This document shows positions 1 through 8,496 of a stretch of DNA of 64,000 bases, piece by piece. Below the pieces are notes generated by a model. The model was not told the origin of the DNA. It saw only the letters and a list, made by a program, of their open reading frames with translations, and searched no databases. The position numbers were made by a program, and so were the translations under genes. Where the stretch lies: contig NZ_CP072347.1 in NCBI RefSeq assembly GCF_018127925.1, forward strand, positions 1,366,501 to 1,430,500, written 5' to 3'. The stretch is from Prevotella melaninogenica (GTDB taxonomy: Bacteria; Bacteroidota; Bacteroidia; Bacteroidales; Bacteroidaceae). Each line of letters opens with the position of its first letter. The stretch's first letter is position 1.

Positions 1-2
1 GT

Positions 3-2291
3 CTCAATGTGCAGGATGTTCGTAATCTCTCTGTGTTTGTCCCATCATTCTCTATGCCTGAGTACGGAAGCCGTTACACATCTTCTATATATATGCGCGG
101 TATCGGCTCACGTGTCTACTCACCAGCCGTGGGTATTTATGTAGATGGTATGCCAATCTTAAGCAAGAGTGCGTTTAATTTCCACACATATGATATCGAC
201 CGCATCGACGTTCTTCATGGTCCGCAGGGTACACTTTATGGTATGAATACCGAAGGTGGACTGATTCGATTCTATAGTCGTAACCCCTTCCAATATCAAG
301 GAACGGATGTAAAACTCTCGATTGGTACAAAACTGCATCGTCAGATTGAGGCAAGTCATTATGAGAAACTGAATGATAAGATGGCATTCTCGGTAGCTGG
401 CTTCTATGGAGGACAAAATGGATTCTTCCGTAATCAATATGATGGCTCACATGCCGACCTTATCAATGAGTTTGGTGGTAAGGGCCGTTTCCTTTGGCGT
501 CCAACAGACAGACTTAACTTTGACTTCATTACTGACTATCAATATACTCGTCAGAATGGCTTTCCATATGGTCAGGTGGTGACAGAAGACGAACTATCTT
601 CTGCCACAATCACCTCACCGCTTTATGGATTGAAGGCTGGCACGCAATCGCCTAACCAAAATCGTCAAGGCAATTACCGCCGTAATATCATCAATACAGG
701 ACTGGGTATTAAATATGCAGGAAACGGATTTGATATCAATTCGATGACTTCTTGGCAGTTCCTCCGTGACTATATGCTCATGGATATAGACTATCGTCCG
801 CAGGACTTCATGCACCTTACACAGCGTCAATTAGGGAATACGTTGACAGAGGAACTTTCTATCAAGAGCCGTAATAATAGCAAGTGGCATTGGACCTTCG
901 GTGCTTTTGGTTCTTATCAGTGGTTGAAGACGACGGCTCCTGTTTATTTCGATCAAGACATGAACAGCTACCTGTCTAAGAAGATTACCGACTATGCTTA
1001 TAATGGTATGCTCAATGCAATGGCAAGGGGTATGGCACAGAGATTGATTGCAGGTGGAATGTCAGAGGAACTTGCCAACAAAACGGCACGTGCAAGCACG
1101 GCTGCAGCAATTGCTGCGGCAGGTGGTGTCAATATAAATATGACAATGGACCCTGTTCCGGGTATCTTCCGTACGCCAACCCTCAACTTAGGTGTTTACC
1201 ATGAGAGTAATATTGAGCTTACTGATCGCTTGATGGCAACCTTGGGTTTACGCTATGATTATTCGCGCGTAAGCATTGACTATGAGACATCTGCACGTGT
1301 AGCATTGCAGGAAAGTGTGATGGGCATAACCATTAATCCTGTTATTACTTCAGCATTGAAGCATAGTGAGCATGATAATTTCAAACAGTTCCTTCCAAAA
1401 CTTGGTTTGACTTATCGTCTTCAGGATGGTAGCAATGTCTATGCGACATGGTCAAAGGGCTATCGTGCAGGCGGTTATAACTTTGAGATGTTCTCTGATG
1501 TACTTCAGACTGAGACCTCACAAGCAGCCAATAAGGCACGTGCTGATGTGGATATTGCACATGATGAGGCTTACTATGAGCGCATTGCAAAGACAATCGA
1601 ATATAAGCCAGAGACAAGCTGGAACTATGAGGTGGGAGCGCATCTCAATCTCTTAAACAACCAACTTCATCTTGACCTCGCTGCTTATTATATGCAGATT
1701 CGCAATCAGCAACTCTCTGTAATGGCTGGCAACTATGGTTTCGGACGTGTGATGACAAATGCAGGCCGCAGTCATTCTTGTGGTTTGGAGGCAACACTCC
1801 GTGGTGTAGCCTTGGACAACAAACTGACTTATGGTCTTAACTATGGCTTTACAAGTGCTCAGTTTGATGAGTATAAGGACTCTATCGCAGGAGTAGGAAC
1901 AGTTGATTATAAGGATAAGCGTGTTCCTTTCGTGCCACAGCATACACTGGGTGCCAATGCTGATTATCGTATAGACGTTGACCCTGCAGCCTTGCTTGAC
2001 CCATCAAATCGTTTCCATTTGCGTAGTGTCACGGTAGGACTCAACCTCTCTGCGCAGGGTAAGACCTACTGGGATGAACAGAACTCTATCGGTCAGAACT
2101 TCTATGCTGTCTTAGGTGCTCATGCCGATGCTGACTTCGGTCCGCTGCATGTCAACCTCTGGGTGCGTAATCTGACAGATACAAAATACAACAGTTTTGC
2201 TGTTCAGAGTGCTGCTACTGGTACACGCTACACCTTTGCTCAGATGGGTAATCCATTCCAAATGGGTGTAGACTTTAGGGTGCATTTCTAA
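3..2291 (+). CDS. TonB-dependent outer-membrane receptor, 5' end outside the window
   Basis: This is the C-terminal 762 residues of an outer-membrane active-transport receptor. The reading frame is open through the left edge, so the signal peptide and start of the plug are missing; the GTG at 9 is only an internal codon. The visible part opens in the plug domain (IYMRGIGSR, VGIYVDGMP, then IDVLHGPQGTLYG and NTEGGLIRFYSRNP, a classical end of plug). It then runs through many aromatic-rich beta strands to a last strand ending in Phe (GVDFRVHF), the usual signal for outer-membrane barrel assembly. It is of the siderophore or metal-complex receptor type rather than SusC type. No SusD follows, and the substrate cannot be read from this fragment. 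Confidence in family is high. Confidence 0.93.
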   Translation, partial: LNVQDVRNLSVFVPSFSMPEYGSRYTSSIYMRGIGSRVYSPAVGIYVDGMPILSKSAFNFHTYDIDRIDVLHGPQGTLYGMNTEGGLIRFYSRNPFQYQGTDVKLSIGTKLHRQIEASHYEKLNDKMAFSVAGFYGGQNGFFRNQYDGSHADLINEFGGKGRFLWRPTDRLNFDFITDYQYTRQNGFPYGQVVTEDELSSATITSPLYGLKAGTQSPNQNRQGNYRRNIINTGLGIKYAGNGFDINSMTSWQFLRDYMLMDIDYRPQDFMHLTQRQLGNTLTEELSIKSRNNSKWHWTFGAFGSYQWLKTTAPVYFDQDMNSYLSKKITDYAYNGMLNAMARGMAQRLIAGGMSEELANKTARASTAAAIAAAGGVNINMTMDPVPGIFRTPTLNLGVYHESNIELTDRLMATLGLRYDYSRVSIDYETSARVALQESVMGITINPVITSALKHSEHDNFKQFLPKLGLTYRLQDGSNVYATWSKGYRAGGYNFEMFSDVLQTETSQAANKARADVDIAHDEAYYERIAKTIEYKPETSWNYEVGAHLNLLNNQLHLDLAAYYMQIRNQQLSVMAGNYGFGRVMTNAGRSHSCGLEATLRGVALDNKLTYGLNYGFTSAQFDEYKDSIAGVGTVDYKDKRVPFVPQHTLGANADYRIDVDPAALLDPSNRFHLRSVTVGLNLSAQGKTYWDEQNSIGQNFYAVLGAHADADFGPLHVNLWVRNLTDTKYNSFAVQSAATGTRYTFAQMGNPFQMGVDFRVHF

Positions 2292-2297
2292 TGAAAA

Positions 2298-2336
2298 AAA
2301 GCCTCCCCCGACCCCTCCGAAAGGAGGGGAGGCAAA
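2298..2336. repeat. REP-like C-rich/G-rich palindrome, type A
   Basis: The palindrome GCCTCCCCC..CCTCCGAAAGGAGG..GGC lies directly after the receptor stop codon. The same unit recurs throughout the window, including inside tex. It can form a stable hairpin but has no following T-run, so it is read as a dispersed repeat rather than a classical terminator. Confidence 0.85.
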
Positions 2337-2446
2337 TAGGACAAGGCTTGGTATAGACTATTAAGATTTCATTCCTTGTTTTTGAAAAATCAAATAGGCA
2401 GGTTATAGATGTAAGACATTAGCTCGTAACCCATTTATTTAAAAGT

Positions 2447-2506
2447 AATTGACCTACAATTAAAGCGCATGAATCTTCGCACTTTAGTTGTAGGTCAATT
2501 GTTTTT
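2447..2506 (+). terminator. Long hairpin followed by T-rich tail
   Basis: A stem of about 22 bp (AATTGACCTACAATTAAAGC against GCACTTTAGTTGTAGGTCAATT, two mismatches) with a loop of about 10 bases is followed by GTTTTTATTG. It is consistent with a terminator for the receptor gene, although it lies 155 bases past the stop codon. It could instead be a small inverted-repeat element. Confidence 0.55.
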
Positions 2507-2576
2507 ATTGGCAATATAAACCCTTCCAAACGTCAATATCCTCTTCTATAAACATTATATAATAATGTGATTAAGC

Positions 2577-2645
2577 CTCAACACTACTCGTGTTAAGCCT
2601 TAACACCATGTGTGATGAGCCTTAGCACCACATGTGCGCAGCGTG
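2577..2645. repeat. Dispersed repeat of the 'GCCTTAGCACCACATGTG' type
   Basis: Three imperfect tandem units here read AGCCTCAACACTACTCGTGT, AGCCTTAACACCATGTGTG and AGCCTTAGCACCACATGTGC. A related unit occurs in opposite orientation near 59690-59736. The element lies in the 430-base gap 2292-2721, which otherwise holds only the hairpins and palindromes listed separately. Confidence 0.6.
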
Positions 2646-2655
2646 TATCCAGCTG

Positions 2656-2719
2656 AACTCCCCTCCTATTACTTCCCTTCGGTCAGTGACCTTTGGTTCG
2701 GAGGGGTTGGGGGAGGCTC
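2656..2719. repeat. REP-like palindrome carrying the GGTCAGTGACC insert
   Basis: A type A palindrome (CCCCTCC..GGAGGGG) is interrupted by a block of about 30 bases that contains CTTCGGTCAGTGACC. The same composite occurs at about 10834, 11582, 16340, 26469 and 26537. The repeat abuts the 3' end of the following minus-strand gene. Confidence 0.8.
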
Positions 2720-2721
2720 CC

Positions 2722-3168
2722 CTACACCCTAATCTTCCCCACTAACTTTCTTTGTTTCCCTTCTCCAATGATAGGTGCATGGGCATCCTCTGGGAAAAAG
2801 ATGGTGAATTGCCCTGGCTTAACACAGAAGTATTCCTTTGCAACTTGTGTATAAAAGCCGCAATCTCGCTCAAGATTATAGACAATATCAGGATCACCTA
2901 AGTCAGACAAAGCTGTCCAGCCCATTGTCTCATCCTGTAATAAGGGTACTTGAATATCAATATAGTTCTTGTGGAACTCTAATCGTTGCGCTTCTTTACG
3001 CTTCAGTTCTACCTCGTCTAAATTGATGAAGAGGTCGTCAGCATCGAGGGATATGCGTCCTGCTTCTTGTTGGCTGAAATCATGTTGGAGGATATACTCC
3101 AGCATTTCCTTCATTCTTGGATGTAGTCCAAAGTAGCGATGGCATGCGCTTAAATCTGCTATTATCAT
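2722..3168 (-). CDS. YhcH/YjgK/YiaL family protein (DUF386)
   Basis: This 148-residue protein is of the YhcH/YjgK/YiaL family, small cupin-like proteins linked to sialic-acid and other sugar catabolism in other bacteria. Visible family features are the N-terminal MIIADL, the central stretch EFHKNYIDIQVPL and the C-terminal GQFTIFFPEDAHAPII with the conserved acidic and His residues, then KLVGKIRV. The reading frame extends 22 codons upstream, but that part overlaps a good promoter, so the ATG at 3168 is the start. The gene stands alone, and no sugar-catabolic neighbour is visible, so its substrate is unknown. Confidence 0.88.
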   Translation of the reverse strand: MIIADLSACHRYFGLHPRMKEMLEYILQHDFSQQEAGRISLDADDLFINLDEVELKRKEAQRLEFHKNYIDIQVPLLQDETMGWTALSDLGDPDIVYNLERDCGFYTQVAKEYFCVKPGQFTIFFPEDAHAPIIGEGKQRKLVGKIRV

Positions 3169-3204
3169 GTTCTTGGATTTACTAAATGTTATAGAAAACT
3201 GCTG

Positions 3205-3234
3205 CAAACATACGTATTTATTTTCTGAAAACAA
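3205..3234 (-). promoter_or_regulatory. Bacteroidetes-type promoter for the YhcH gene
   Basis: On the minus strand, TTG (3234-3232) is followed after 19 bases by TATGTTTG (3212-3205), which fits the TAnnTTTG -7 consensus. Transcription would start near 3198, about 30 bases before the chosen ATG. Confidence 0.7.
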
Positions 3235-3271
3235 AGAATTAGCCTGTAAATAACGTGTATCTGAGAAATGA

Positions 3272-3303
3272 AAAAGGGGTACACAGAGCGTGTACCCCCT
3301 TTT
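3272..3303 (-). terminator. Intrinsic terminator downstream of the lipoprotein gene
   Basis: The arms AAAAGGGGTACAC and GTGTACCCCCTTTT flank a five-base loop, and there is a T-run on either strand. It ends the minus-strand transcript of the lipoprotein gene at 3418-4119 and insulates the YhcH promoter. Confidence 0.8.
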
Positions 3304-3417
3304 GATAGGATATCTACAGATAGACGTCTTATCTTTGTGTGACGTCGTCTATACAAGCTTTATTGGTTGTAGTAGAGCCCAAGCGAATAATATTCCGACT
3401 TGCTTACTTACCCCTTA

Positions 3418-4119
3418 CTACTTTTCCCAGCCGTTCTTAGCGTACTTAGGATTGACAGAGAACTCCCCTGCCCCTATGTCAAGATCTCCGCTGTTCGGCA
3501 CTCGGTATTGCCCCCATGCACATGGTTTAGACTTTTTAGTCTTGTTACTTTTCCATGTTCCTGCATATTGGTTATTAGAATAGGAGTCCGAATGGCTATC
3601 AATGTCGTCATAAACGAACTTACCATCATTGGTTTCATACCAATAGAACAGCAGATAACCAGTGAAGACACCGCTTCCTGTTTGGCTGGTTTCTTCTTCT
3701 AAATTATATTTCGCAATACTACACCCACGACGCCTGAACTGCCCTTTCATAGAGTCGTCTACACCATACGTAGGATGTGTAAATTCCCTATTCTCAACGA
3801 TATCAATGGTTCCACGAAAGTTACAACGATTGTTCTTGACAACGGTAATACCGCTGACATTGTATTGATTATCATCCGTTCGTTGCACTTTTTGAATGTC
3901 TATTGAGAACTTCTGATAGTCCGTTCCAATATAACCAATGTAAGGAACGCTCTTGTCAGACAATATATTTGAGAAGTCAGCCACAACACTTGTGTTCTTA
4001 CTATCACTTACCATAGAAAGAATCCACTTTGGAACATTAGCCTCCGCCTTCTTTTCTTGACAACTCGCGAAAGGTAATACAACCAAGAGTAGTGCTAAGT
4101 AATTAAACAACTTGCTCAT
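3418..4119 (-). CDS. Hypothetical lipoprotein
   Basis: This 233-residue lipoprotein has signal sequence LALLLVVLPFASC and a lipobox ending at Cys20 (FASC|QEK). The mature part is a soluble, mixed-charge domain with four further Cys-poor beta-rich stretches and no motif I recognise. The start Met sits directly before the signal peptide. It lies 39 bases downstream of the DASS transporter gene on the same strand and may be co-transcribed with it. Function unknown. The sequence shows a probable outer-membrane or periplasmic lipoprotein and nothing more specific. Confidence 0.8.
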   Translation of the reverse strand: MSKLFNYLALLLVVLPFASCQEKKAEANVPKWILSMVSDSKNTSVVADFSNILSDKSVPYIGYIGTDYQKFSIDIQKVQRTDDNQYNVSGITVVKNNRCNFRGTIDIVENREFTHPTYGVDDSMKGQFRRRGCSIAKYNLEEETSQTGSGVFTGYLLFYWYETNDGKFVYDDIDSHSDSYSNNQYAGTWKSNKTKKSKPCAWGQYRVPNSGDLDIGAGEFSVNPKYAKNGWEK

Positions 4120-4158
4120 AATATTCTGATATAAATATGATTATAGGGAGCAAAGATC

Positions 4159-5625
4159 TTATCCAAGGAAGTGTATCTGACCAATGAAATAAAGTAAGAT
4201 GTAACCCAAGATAAGGGAAACAACACCGCTGGTCAGACCCACCTTAAGCATATCATTCTGCTTCACAAGTCCTGTTGAGTAAGCAATCGCATTCGGTGGT
4301 GTAGAGATAGGGAGACACATTGCAGTAGAGGCAGCAATGGCAATACCGATGAGGACAGTACTTGTACCGCCAATACCATCGAGATTATGATCCATACCAC
4401 GACATACTACAGCGAGGATTGGAACCAACAACGCAGCAGTTGCTGTATTTGAAATGAAGTTAGAAAGGAAATAACAAATCAAACCAGAGATAGCAAGGAT
4501 AACGATAGGACTCCAATTGCCGAATGGAATACTCTCAATAGCAGCATCTGCCAAGCCTGAACCGTTCATTCCCAAGCCAATAGCAAAACCTCCTGCAACC
4601 ATCCAGATGACACTCCAGTTAATCTCCTGCATATCCTTAGCAGTGATAACACCAGTGATAGCGAAGATTGCCATTGGAATCATTGAAACGGTGTTAGTGT
4701 CAATACCTGTGACATCCTTTGGAATTACCCATAGAAGGATTGTTACAATAAAGGTTACGATAACAACCCACATGCGCCATCCACGGTGTACCTCACCATC
4801 AATCTTCAGATGAATAGTCTTCTGTGTGAATGGGAAGAAATAAAGAATAATTCTCCATGACAACAAAAGCAGAACTATCACAAGCGGTGCCATGAAAGCC
4901 ATCCAGTGCATGAAGTCAATATTCATATTAAGACCAGCTGGGTCGTTGAGATATTTAAGGGCAATAAGGTTAGGAGGTGTTCCAATCGGTGTTCCCATAC
5001 CACCGAGATTGGCTGCAATAGGAATAGACATTGTCAAGGCAATACGTCCCTTACCATTAGCAGGTAGCGCTGCAAAGACTGGAGTAAGGAAAGTAAGCAT
5101 CAATGCCGCTGTTGCAGTATTTGAGATGAACATAGAGAAGAGTCCTGTAATAAGTAGGAATCCCAAAAGAACATTCTCACTCTTATTACCAAAAGGCTTA
5201 ATAAGATTACGTGCCAAGAGCGTGTCAAGTCCCGACTTCGATGCCGCTATCGCTAAGATAAAGCCCGCAAGGAAGAGCATAATGATAGGATCAGCAAAGG
5301 ATGCCATGATTTCCTTTGAGTCAAGTAACTCACCAATCCCGTCACCTTTGAATACCCCAAAAGCATTCTTGGATACAGTGACGCACATGATAGACATGAT
5401 ACTCAGCGACGTTGCCCATGCAGGGATACACTCTGTTAGCCACGACAAGGTGGCAAACACGAAGATTGCAATAATGCGTTGCTGTACTACGGTCAACCCA
5501 TCAATGCCAAAGCTACTTGTGGGAAGATTCCAAATGATAGCTGTAACCACGAAGATAGCCAAAAGTTCCCAGACTTTTTTCATCTCAATGTGATTACCAA
5601 GTTCGTTAGTCTTTTCTTCTGCCAT
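4159..5625 (-). CDS. DASS-family sodium/anion (dicarboxylate) symporter
   Basis: This 488-residue inner-membrane protein belongs to the divalent anion:Na+ symporter family (SLC13/INDY). Both repeat halves carry the hallmark SNT motif: SNTATAA near residues 168-174 and again near 392-398. Each is paired with a TPPN motif (GTPPN near 215 and STPPN near 441). In the Vibrio INDY transporter these tips bind sodium and the substrate carboxylates. About eleven hydrophobic segments are visible and the length is normal for the family. Likely substrates are C4-dicarboxylates such as succinate or fumarate, or possibly sulfate; the sequence alone does not decide. The short lipoprotein gene follows on the same strand. 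Confidence 0.93.
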   Translation of the reverse strand: MAEEKTNELGNHIEMKKVWELLAIFVVTAIIWNLPTSSFGIDGLTVVQQRIIAIFVFATLSWLTECIPAWATSLSIMSIMCVTVSKNAFGVFKGDGIGELLDSKEIMASFADPIIMLFLAGFILAIAASKSGLDTLLARNLIKPFGNKSENVLLGFLLITGLFSMFISNTATAALMLTFLTPVFAALPANGKGRIALTMSIPIAANLGGMGTPIGTPPNLIALKYLNDPAGLNMNIDFMHWMAFMAPLVIVLLLLSWRIILYFFPFTQKTIHLKIDGEVHRGWRMWVVIVTFIVTILLWVIPKDVTGIDTNTVSMIPMAIFAITGVITAKDMQEINWSVIWMVAGGFAIGLGMNGSGLADAAIESIPFGNWSPIVILAISGLICYFLSNFISNTATAALLVPILAVVCRGMDHNLDGIGGTSTVLIGIAIAASTAMCLPISTPPNAIAYSTGLVKQNDMLKVGLTSGVVSLILGYILLYFIGQIHFLG

Positions 5626-5730
5626 GGTGTTAGTTGTTTAGTTTAATAGATTTAGATTGTTTAATTAATAGATTTGTGGGCTAAAGTATAAAAAATATTC
5701 TTATCAAGCAAAAGAATCTTTCTTTTTTTG

Positions 5731-5738
5731 TATTTTTG
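5731..5738 (+). promoter_or_regulatory. -7 element TATTTTTG before the ABC binding-protein gene
   Basis: TATTTTTG matches TAnnTTTG; no clear TTG lies 19-20 bases upstream. It overlaps an in-frame TTG codon at 5736, which therefore cannot be the translation start. The ATG at 5757 is used instead, giving a leader of roughly 12 bases. Confidence 0.6.
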
Positions 5739-5756
5739 CATGATAAATCTTTGTTT

Positions 5757-6887
5757 ATGCGGCAGTTATTAGTATTTACCCTCTCCATTTTATTGTTTTT
5801 ATCGTGTGGTAATCATCAAAAGCAAGTGGCTGATAAAAGCGAGAAAAGAGAGAAAGGAGAGAAAATAGAACTACAGTATGCTCGAAATATTACAATCGAA
5901 CGTACGAAAGATTATGTGGTTGTACGTTTGTTGAATCCTTGGAAAGCGGGAACCGTTCTACATACTTACTACCTTATTGAACGCGGAAAGGATGTAAACA
6001 TTCCTGACGACGGAACAAAAGTTGTCATTCCCCTTCGCAAGAGTGTTATCTTCACGACAGCCCATGCAAACCTTGTTGAGATGCTTCAGGCACAGAAAGC
6101 GATTGCTGGTGTTGCTGATTTGAAGTATATGATTATCCCTGATATTCAGAAACGCGCAAGAATAAAGGGTGGTATTGTTGACTGTGGTGATGCGATGAAG
6201 CCTGATGTAGAGCAAATTATAGATCTAAATGCAGATGCAATACTACTTTCTCCCTTTGAAAACAATGGTGGTTATGGTCGTTTAGAACAGATAGGAGTAC
6301 CCATCATTGAATGTGCCGACTACATGGAACGTTCTGCTTTAGGGCGTGCTGAATGGATGAAGTTTTATGGTATTCTCTTTGGGCGGGAGCAAGAAGCCGA
6401 CTCCTTATTTGCTATTGTTAAACAAAACTATAAGTCTTTAAGCCAAAAGGCAAGTCAAAGTAAGATTACTCGCAGTGTCTTACCTGACAGAAAAGTGGGT
6501 GCCGTGTGGTATCTACCGGGTGGCGAGAGCAGTGTGGGTTTACTATATAAAGATGCACATGGACGTTATGCTTATTCAAATGATAAGCATAGTGGAAGTC
6601 TTGCAATGCCTTTTGAAACAATCTTGGATAAGTTCGCACAAAGTGATTTTTGGATATTAAGTTATAATGGTAACTTCAATCGCCGAGTCTTATTGTCTGA
6701 ATATCAAGGTTACGCAAAGCTAAAACCTTATCAAACAAAGGAAATATATGGCTGTAAGGTAGATAGTAAACCCTACTTTGAGGAGGTCAGCTGGCGTCCC
6801 GATTGGTTGCTCTCAGACTTGATTCAACTTTTCCATCCCGACTTGAAGATTGCCCCACTACGTTACTATCAGAAGTTAGAAGATTGA
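5757..6887 (+). CDS. ABC transporter substrate-binding lipoprotein (iron-siderophore/cobamide type)
   Basis: This 376-residue lipoprotein begins with signal LLVFTLSILLFLSC and a lipobox Cys. The mature protein has the two-lobed class III binding-protein pattern: a first lobe around GVADLKYM and DCGDAMKPDVEQIIDLNADAIL, then a helix and a second lobe. This is the BtuF/FhuD/FepB fold for metal-chelate or corrinoid capture. It is followed after 21 bases by the FecCD-type permease, supporting a two-gene operon. The matching ATPase gene is not in this window. The start is set by the promoter position: an upstream in-frame TTG overlaps the -7 box. The ligand cannot be read from the sequence. Confidence 0.88.
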   Translation: MRQLLVFTLSILLFLSCGNHQKQVADKSEKREKGEKIELQYARNITIERTKDYVVVRLLNPWKAGTVLHTYYLIERGKDVNIPDDGTKVVIPLRKSVIFTTAHANLVEMLQAQKAIAGVADLKYMIIPDIQKRARIKGGIVDCGDAMKPDVEQIIDLNADAILLSPFENNGGYGRLEQIGVPIIECADYMERSALGRAEWMKFYGILFGREQEADSLFAIVKQNYKSLSQKASQSKITRSVLPDRKVGAVWYLPGGESSVGLLYKDAHGRYAYSNDKHSGSLAMPFETILDKFAQSDFWILSYNGNFNRRVLLSEYQGYAKLKPYQTKEIYGCKVDSKPYFEEVSWRPDWLLSDLIQLFHPDLKIAPLRYYQKLED

Positions 6888-6908
6888 TAGAACCGAAACG
6901 ATAAGATA

Positions 6909-7919
6909 ATGAAACGGAATATTCTTCTTTTTATATGCTTAGCAACAAGTATCCTACTTCTGTTTGGATTGAACCTTACAACAGGTTCTGTTCAGATACC
7001 CTTTGCTGATGTGTTGGATATTCTGTGTGATCGTTTTGCGGGAAAAGAAAGCTGGGAATATATTATTTTAGAGAACCGACTCCCTCAAACACTCACTGCC
7101 ATACTCTGTGGAGCATCGTTGTCAGTTTGTGGTTTAATGCTTCAAACAGCCTTTCGCAATCCTTTAGCAGGTCCAGATGTATTTGGTATCAGTTCTGGTG
7201 CAGGGTTAGGTGTTGCCTTGGTGATGCTACTATTGGGTGGGACTGTCTCTACTTCTATCTTTACTGTTTCAGGCTTTCTTGCCATTCTTACCGCAGCTTT
7301 CATTGGAGCAATCGCCGTAACAGCACTCATCTTGTTCCTTTCCACTTTAGTGCGCAACAGTGTTTTATTACTGATAGTGGGTATCATGGTGGGATATGTT
7401 TCCTCTTCTGCTGTTTCTCTTTTGAATTTCTTTGCATCAGAAGAAGGTGTGAAAAGCTATATGGTATGGGGAATGGGTAATTTTGGAGGTGTATCAATGA
7501 ATCATATCCCTCTGTTTTCTATTCTTTGTTTAATAGGTATTATTGCATCATTTCTATTGGTGAAGCCACTGAACATCCTACTCTTAGGACCACAATATGC
7601 AGAGAGTTTAGGGATTAGCACACGCCAGATTCGCAATATACTATTAGTAGTTGTAGGTCAGCTAACAGCCATCACAACCGCTTTCTGTGGTCCTATTTCA
7701 TTTATCGGGTTAGCTATTCCACATATAGCCCGCCTCTTATTCCGTACTGAGAATCATCAGATACTTCTTCCAGGAACAGTGTTGAGCGGTGCTGTAATCG
7801 CTTTACTTTGCAACTTTATTTGTTATCTTCCTGGCGAATCAGGTATAATCCCACTTAATGCTGTCACCCCACTCATCGGTGCCCCTGTTATCATTTACGT
7901 AATTATTCAGCGTAGGTAA
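6909..7919 (+). CDS. FecCD/BtuC-family ABC transporter permease
   Basis: This 336-residue inner-membrane permease has about nine to ten hydrophobic segments. Family marks are RLPQTLTAILCGASLSVCGLMLQ and RNPLAGPDVFGISSGAGLG near residues 58-105, and the cytoplasmic coupling region GPISFIGLAIPHIARLLF near 262-280. Permeases of this family form the channel for iron-siderophore, heme or vitamin B12 import. It sits just downstream of the binding-protein gene. No ATP-binding subunit gene follows: the next 570 bases are repeats and a different gene. The permease must therefore use an ATPase encoded elsewhere. Confidence 0.93.
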   Translation: MKRNILLFICLATSILLLFGLNLTTGSVQIPFADVLDILCDRFAGKESWEYIILENRLPQTLTAILCGASLSVCGLMLQTAFRNPLAGPDVFGISSGAGLGVALVMLLLGGTVSTSIFTVSGFLAILTAAFIGAIAVTALILFLSTLVRNSVLLLIVGIMVGYVSSSAVSLLNFFASEEGVKSYMVWGMGNFGGVSMNHIPLFSILCLIGIIASFLLVKPLNILLLGPQYAESLGISTRQIRNILLVVVGQLTAITTAFCGPISFIGLAIPHIARLLFRTENHQILLPGTVLSGAVIALLCNFICYLPGESGIIPLNAVTPLIGAPVIIYVIIQRR

Positions 7920-8035
7920 TTGTCAACCGACATTTTTAAGATCCTAAATGCAAAAGGTAAAACTTATTAATTTCAAACTTCTGAAAGTACTTTTTTTGTC
8001 TTATTTTTTCACATACTGATTTTGTAAAGACCACC

Positions 8036-8140
8036 AAACGGCTTGCAAACAACGCCCTTTTGGATTGCAAAAGATGCCCTTTAAGCGCCTTAGTAACGCC
8101 CTTTTGAACCCTTACAAAGCACCTTTTAAAAACCGCATCT
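8036..8140. repeat. Intergenic 'GCCCTTTT' repeat, copy 1
   Basis: An element of about 100 bp is built of alternating units such as GATGCCCTTTAAGCGCCTTA, GTAACGCCCTTTTGAACCCT and AGCACCTTTTAAAA. Matching copies lie near 32838-32950 and 46010-46115. All three are in long intergenic regions. Confidence 0.8.
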
Positions 8141-8235
8141 ACAACTATTTGATAACAAAGAACTTACGCAGGTCCTTAATCAAATCGTTTTTTCACCCAT
8201 TTCCCCACGTTTCCTTTGCATTTTTGTCAATATAT

Positions 8236-8492
8236 TTCGAGGGGTGCTGGGTGTTGAGTGGTGGGTGTTAATGGTTTCTATAAAGTTCATTGTAAATCCA
8301 CACATCACCATCACCCAACATTCAACACCCAACATTCAACACCCATCATTTCCCACCCCATTAATTTCATAATCTCGTTTTTTTATGTAAGTTTGCGGTA
8401 AAATAGGTGAGGGGTGAGAGGTGTTAGATGATAGGTGTTGATGATTACTATAATCTACACACCATCAACACCCAACACCTATCACCCACCAA
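8236..8492. repeat. Two tandem inverted repeats of GGTGTTG/CAACACC units upstream of dcp
   Basis: The first block (8236-8350) has a G-rich arm (GGGTGTTGAGTGGTGGGTGTT) and a C-rich arm of repeated CAACACCCAACATT. The second (8405-8492) pairs AGGTGTTAGATGATAGGTGTT with AACACCCAACACCTATCACC. The second block fills most of the predicted dcp leader. Confidence 0.75.
8388..8395 (+). promoter_or_regulatory. -7 element TAAGTTTG upstream of dcp
   Basis: TAAGTTTG fits TAnnTTTG, and TTT instead of TTG lies 20 bases upstream. Transcription would start near 8402, so the leader would consist almost entirely of the second inverted repeat. Confidence 0.5.
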
Positions 8493-8496
8493 TATT

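Larger units (their letters stand above)
7920..8496. other. Repeat-filled intergenic region
   Basis: There is no convincing gene in this 577-base gap. It holds one copy of the 'GCCCTTTT' repeat, two inverted-repeat blocks built of GGTGTTG/CAACACC units, and a -7 box for dcp. A 68-codon open frame at 8065-8271 runs through the repeat and looks fortuitous. Confidence 0.7.

Noticed and set aside
4892-5593. 233-codon open frame on the plus strand
   Set aside because: It is antisense to the DASS transporter. The apparent hydrophobic pattern is the mirror of the real membrane segments.
8065-8271. 68-codon ORF in the gap before dcp
   Set aside because: It is made largely of the 'GCCCTTTT' repeat and has no start signal or family resemblance.
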